This document shows, in pieces, positions 5,559-7,499 of a DNA stretch of 7,499 nt. The DNA lies in the NCBI GenBank assembly GCA_025655635.1, contig JAHXIM010000302.1, positions 1-7,499 of the forward strand, written 5' to 3'. How positions within the stretch are numbered: position 1 is the first letter of the stretch; each line of letters opens with the position of its first letter. Made by a program: the position numbers and the translations under genes. The DNA comes from a gamma proteobacterium symbiont of Lucinoma myriamae (GTDB taxonomy: Bacteria > Pseudomonadota > Gammaproteobacteria > GRL18). The notes under the pieces are model-generated. The model was given only the letters and a program-made list of their open reading frames with translations, did no database searches and was not told where the DNA came from.

Positions 5559-6449
5559 ATGAAAATATTATCAGGTTTTATTGATCCAACAAGAACACTC
5601 GGACAGGTCGTTCTCATGACAATTATGCTGGTGGCTATGATAGCACAGCCTGCCGGAGCTGACGCAACATACCGGCTCGACGTGAATTATACCAACGGTT
5701 TGATTATATTTGGTCCATTATCCTTTGGGCTCACAAAGTTACCCGAGTCGGTCAACGCAACGTTCATACTAGGCCCAGGAGAAGACATTACTCCCGAACC
5801 GGGTGAACATGGTGGGGTTTATTTTGACGAAGCCGACGCAATCTTTGGCCGCATAATATTGGGAGATGCAACGTGGACGACAGAGACTGGTTTGGAGAAA
5901 TTCTCCATGTTTTATAATACATCTATTGTCGGTGGGTCGGTGGAAGATTTATACTATAATTATTTTCCTATCAACAACACTCTAACTGCTGAGGGACCCG
6001 TAGTATTAAACTCCCCACTCACTATCACAGGTATAGATAAAGACTCAGGCGAATCTTTCGAATACAGATACTCCGTTTGGACTCCGACACTAACGGCCCT
6101 TCCTCTAACCACAGCCATCGACATCAAACCCGGTAGTGATAAGAACTGCTTAAACATTAACGGGCATGGTGTCATTCCTGTGGCGATACTCGGCAGCGGG
6201 GACTTTGATGTAACTGAAATCGATCTGGCATCCCTGTCATTCGGCGGGCTGGAAGTTCGAGTACGAGGAAACAAGGGGCCACTGTGCTCGCTCGAGTACT
6301 CAAATGATGATGAATACCTCGATCTGGTTTGCCATTTTGAAGACGATGCGACTAACTGGAATGTCGGAAACGGTGACGCAACACTGACAGGAAGCTTGTA
6401 CGATGGTGTCTCTTTCGAAGGTACAGACTCAATCTGTATTGTTCCTTAA
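5559..6449 (+). CDS. Secreted protein with C-terminal IDIKPGSD-type domain, function unknown
   Basis: The 296-residue protein starts at an ATG preceded by TGGAGA with an 8-base gap. Residues ~1-36 contain a positively charged start and a hydrophobic stretch (VVLMTIMLVAMIAQ), with a probable signal peptidase site in QPAGADA. The mature N-terminal part (~37-180) is rich in beta-strand-like, acidic and Asn/Thr-rich sequence and matches nothing I recognise. Residues ~186-296 are a recognisable extracellular module: it opens IDIKPGSDKNCLNI, continues GVIPVAILGSGDFDV and DEYLDLVCHF, and ends FEGTDSICIVP. Such modules recur at the C-terminus of many secreted bacterial proteins of unknown role. Four cysteines (197, 243, 258, 293) lie in this module and could make two disulfides. 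No haem motif, PEP-CTERM tail or transmembrane anchor is seen. It follows the cytochrome gene by 154 bases in the same direction, but with a hairpin in between, so it probably has its own promoter. Confidence 0.85.
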   Translation: MKILSGFIDPTRTLGQVVLMTIMLVAMIAQPAGADATYRLDVNYTNGLIIFGPLSFGLTKLPESVNATFILGPGEDITPEPGEHGGVYFDEADAIFGRIILGDATWTTETGLEKFSMFYNTSIVGGSVEDLYYNYFPINNTLTAEGPVVLNSPLTITGIDKDSGESFEYRYSVWTPTLTALPLTTAIDIKPGSDKNCLNINGHGVIPVAILGSGDFDVTEIDLASLSFGGLEVRVRGNKGPLCSLEYSNDDEYLDLVCHFEDDATNWNVGNGDATLTGSLYDGVSFEGTDSICIVP

Positions 6450-6622
6450 GACACATCATTTAATAAACAATAATTGAAGGTAATTACTATGTTGAATAAA
6501 AATTCTGCAAACTTCTTACGAGTGAACTCTTTATTTTTTAACTCTTTATTGTTCTTTGAAACAACTGAAACCTGAATTACATTCTTTGCTAAATCAACGC
6601 CAATCGTATTTGAGTTGTTCAT
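6446..6622 (-). pseudogene. IS110/IS1111-type transposase, N-terminal fragment
   Basis: The frame from ATG at 6622 is preceded by GAGGA with about 8 bases of spacing and reads MNNSNTIGVDLAKNVIQVSV, then a basic stretch and KKFAEFLF. GVDLAKNV followed by a FAEFL helix is the hallmark of the DEDD (RuvC-like) domain start in IS110-family recombinases, with D10 the first acidic catalytic residue. Family members are about 300-400 residues long. Here recognisable sequence ends after ~42 residues, and the remaining codons to the stop at 6446 are unrelated and overlap the end of the secreted-protein gene. It lacks the other acidic residues and the C-terminal Ser domain, so it is inactive. Confidence 0.8.
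6489..6575 (+). pseudogene. Possible scar of a gene start cut by the IS fragment
   Basis: GAAGG (6476-6480) sits 8 bases before ATG at 6489, which is a good translation start 40 bases after the preceding stop codon. Only about three codons (ATG TTG AA-) precede the point near 6497 where the sequence becomes antisense IS110/IS1111 transposase. The frame then runs 28 residues through IS DNA to a stop at 6573. The original gene would have followed the secreted-protein gene in the same direction. The evidence is the start signal alone. Confidence 0.3.
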
Positions 6623-6687
6623 ATCTGTTTCCTCATGCTGACTTATTGTTAACTTCAAATCTAGCAGATTAGGAAGGTGGAGTCCAT
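6497..6687 (-). mobile_element. IS110/IS1111-family fragment (left end and transposase N-terminus)
   Basis: Read on the minus strand, the fragment begins TGGACTCCACCTTCC (6687 downward), continues with a short leader, and enters the transposase start at 6622. Homology stops near 6497. A short leader before the transposase with a subterminal GGACTCCACC-like box fits the IS1111 group, where the long non-coding end lies 3' of the gene. That 3' end, where the guide (bridge) RNA would be encoded in this group, is missing. Both boundaries are approximate. Confidence 0.65.
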
Positions 6688-6690
6688 ACA

Positions 6691-7340
6691 TTGGGACGAA
6701 AGTGAATTACTGCTTTTTTATCTGGCGATAGCCTGGTTCAAAACACACAAATGGCAGCAAAGTACAATAACCGACTGAAATAGAAATTGACTTGAATGGC
6801 TGCAATACACCAGAACCGATTAATCAGAATCATTCTGACTAGCCGCTATCAAGGAATTTATTAAGAATACCTGGGTAAATTGACTGAATTCAAAAAAATC
6901 AACTCGACGTTAGTTTTCGGTTCTATATTAGTCTTACTTAACATTCTGCTTTGTATCAGAATCAAAGTGCATAAGAAAACACTGATGTATCTGCTTTACG
7001 CCCAAACCGACTGGATATAAGAAGATACTAATAAGTCTGTTTTGGTTCAATTTGACTCATTTCAATAAAAGTCTAACAATCATTTTTCAGTAACTGTTCA
7101 ATAAATTCAAGTTAACCTTTTAAAAATATAAGTTTCATTAAAAGTAAAATATCTCCTTATTGTACTATTCACCCATTTTTACTGGGCATAAAAACATGAA
7201 TATTTTTGAGTTTTCAATGGCTGGCTGCTTTTAAAAGTGATTTCAAACTTAGAAAAATACCACGAACTACTGCAAAGGGACGTGAGCTAACAAATAATAT
7301 TTTTTGCTATTTGAGAATAATTCAAGTAATTTTAAATTAA
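6691..7340. other. Gene-poor AT-rich stretch between the IS remnant and fdx
   Basis: No convincing gene is visible on either strand. The longest item of note is a 46-codon frame at 6880-7020 with a hydrophobic run, but it has only a TTG start and no ribosome binding site. A 15-base palindrome lies at 6824-6838. The base composition is very low in GC (12 of 60 bases in 7081-7140). The stretch looks like degraded sequence between the accessory region and the isc locus. Confidence 0.55.
6824..6838. repeat. 15-base perfect palindrome
   Basis: TCAGAAT and ATTCTGA flank a single C. The partial copy ATCAGAATCA recurs near 6955-6964. No gene start is close by, so a role as an operator cannot be argued; it may be chance or the remnant of an element end. 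Confidence 0.3.
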
Positions 7341-7341
7341 T

Positions 7342-7377
7342 AAAAAAATAGCCCATTTCGCAGGAAATGGGCTATTT
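7342..7377 (-). terminator. Intrinsic terminator of the isc/fdx transcript
   Basis: A perfect 14-base-pair stem (AAATAGCCCATTTC at 7346-7359 with GAAATGGGCTATTT at 7364-7377, loop of four bases) lies 16 bases downstream of the fdx stop. On the minus strand the stem runs into a T-tract (complement of A7 at 7342-7348), a textbook Rho-independent terminator. The T-rich right arm gives weaker potential in the other direction. Confidence 0.9.
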
Positions 7378-7393
7378 ACATTAGGTAATTTTT

Positions 7394-7499
7394 TTACTTA
7401 TGTTCACTAACCATATTAATGGTGTATTTGGGTATTTCTATCACCAGATCTTCATCAGCAACAACAGCTTGACAGCTCAGACGTGAATCAGGCTCAACA
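7394..7499 (-). CDS. fdx: [2Fe-2S] ferredoxin of the ISC system, C-terminal part (runs off the window)
   Basis: The last 34 codons are visible and end at TAA 7394-7396. The sequence contains EPDSRLSCQAVVADEDLVIE followed by IPKYTIN, which matches the C-terminus of isc-type Fdx (in E. coli EPESRLSCQA, DEDLVVEIPRYTIN). The Cys in RLSCQA is the fourth cluster ligand. Fdx supplies electrons for iron-sulfur cluster assembly on IscU in the cytoplasm. In many gammaproteobacteria iscX follows fdx; here a terminator follows at once, so this transcript ends with fdx. The start and the other three cysteines lie beyond the right edge. Confidence 0.93.
   Translation of the reverse strand, partial: VEPDSRLSCQAVVADEDLVIEIPKYTINMVSEHK

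Noticed and set aside
6880..7020. 46-codon frame with a hydrophobic stretch (STLVFGSILVLLNILLC)
   Set aside because: The start would be TTG without a Shine-Dalgarno, and AT-rich DNA readily gives hydrophobic frames. No homology is recognised.
1281..7032. Shared 13-mer AGAAGATACTAAT near 1281 and 7020
   Set aside because: A single 13-base match in AT-rich DNA of this length is within chance expectation and does not extend.

Overview
The window reads as an accessory segment of a fairly AT-rich proteobacterial chromosome, most likely gammaproteobacterial. The right edge carries the 3' end of an isc-type [2Fe-2S] ferredoxin (fdx), a core gene whose C-terminus is close to the enterobacterial form. 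Between that edge and the left edge lie two decayed insertion-sequence remnants, long gene-poor AT-rich stretches and three accessory genes. Nothing in the sequence fixes the genus. A cytochrome cd1 enzyme points to respiratory nitrogen-oxide chemistry, as found in denitrifying or sulfur-oxidising gammaproteobacteria.

Layout. Bases 78-1015 are a 5'-truncated IS3-family element: the tail of orfA, an A7G slippery run, a full DDE orfB and a right terminal inverted repeat. Bases 1016-1363 contain no recognisable gene. A PAS + LuxR-type helix-turn-helix regulator with a cysteine cluster lies on the minus strand (1364-2008 or 2023). A divergent ~600-base intergenic region (2024-2620) holds several palindromes and a repeated heptamer. 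Then comes the central gene, 2621-5404, encoding a 927-residue exported fusion: signal peptide, PKD/Ig-like module, cadherin-like module, two extra c-type haem domains, and a complete cytochrome cd1 nitrite reductase (NirS) with its own c haem and d1 propeller. It is followed by a strong hairpin, an AT-rich palindrome and a second exported protein (5559-6449) whose C-terminal domain starts with an IDIKPGSD motif. A possible gene start at 6489 runs straight into a truncated IS110/IS1111-type transposase fragment on the minus strand (to ~6687). Bases ~6690-7340 are gene-poor, and fdx with its terminator closes the window.

How the parts may work together. The divergent PAS/HTH protein is a reasonable candidate regulator of the large cytochrome, and the repeats in the shared intergenic region are candidate binding sites. 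The cytochrome appears to be a nitrite reductase that carries its own electron-entry haems and has adhesion-type modules at its N-terminus, which would suit anchoring to a surface or matrix outside the inner membrane. The second secreted protein could be a partner. These functional links are inference. The domain order, the haem motifs and the retained d1 active-site histidines are visible directly.

The strongest candidate for something undescribed is the PKD/cadherin/tri-haem c/NirS fusion with its divergent regulator and secreted neighbour.
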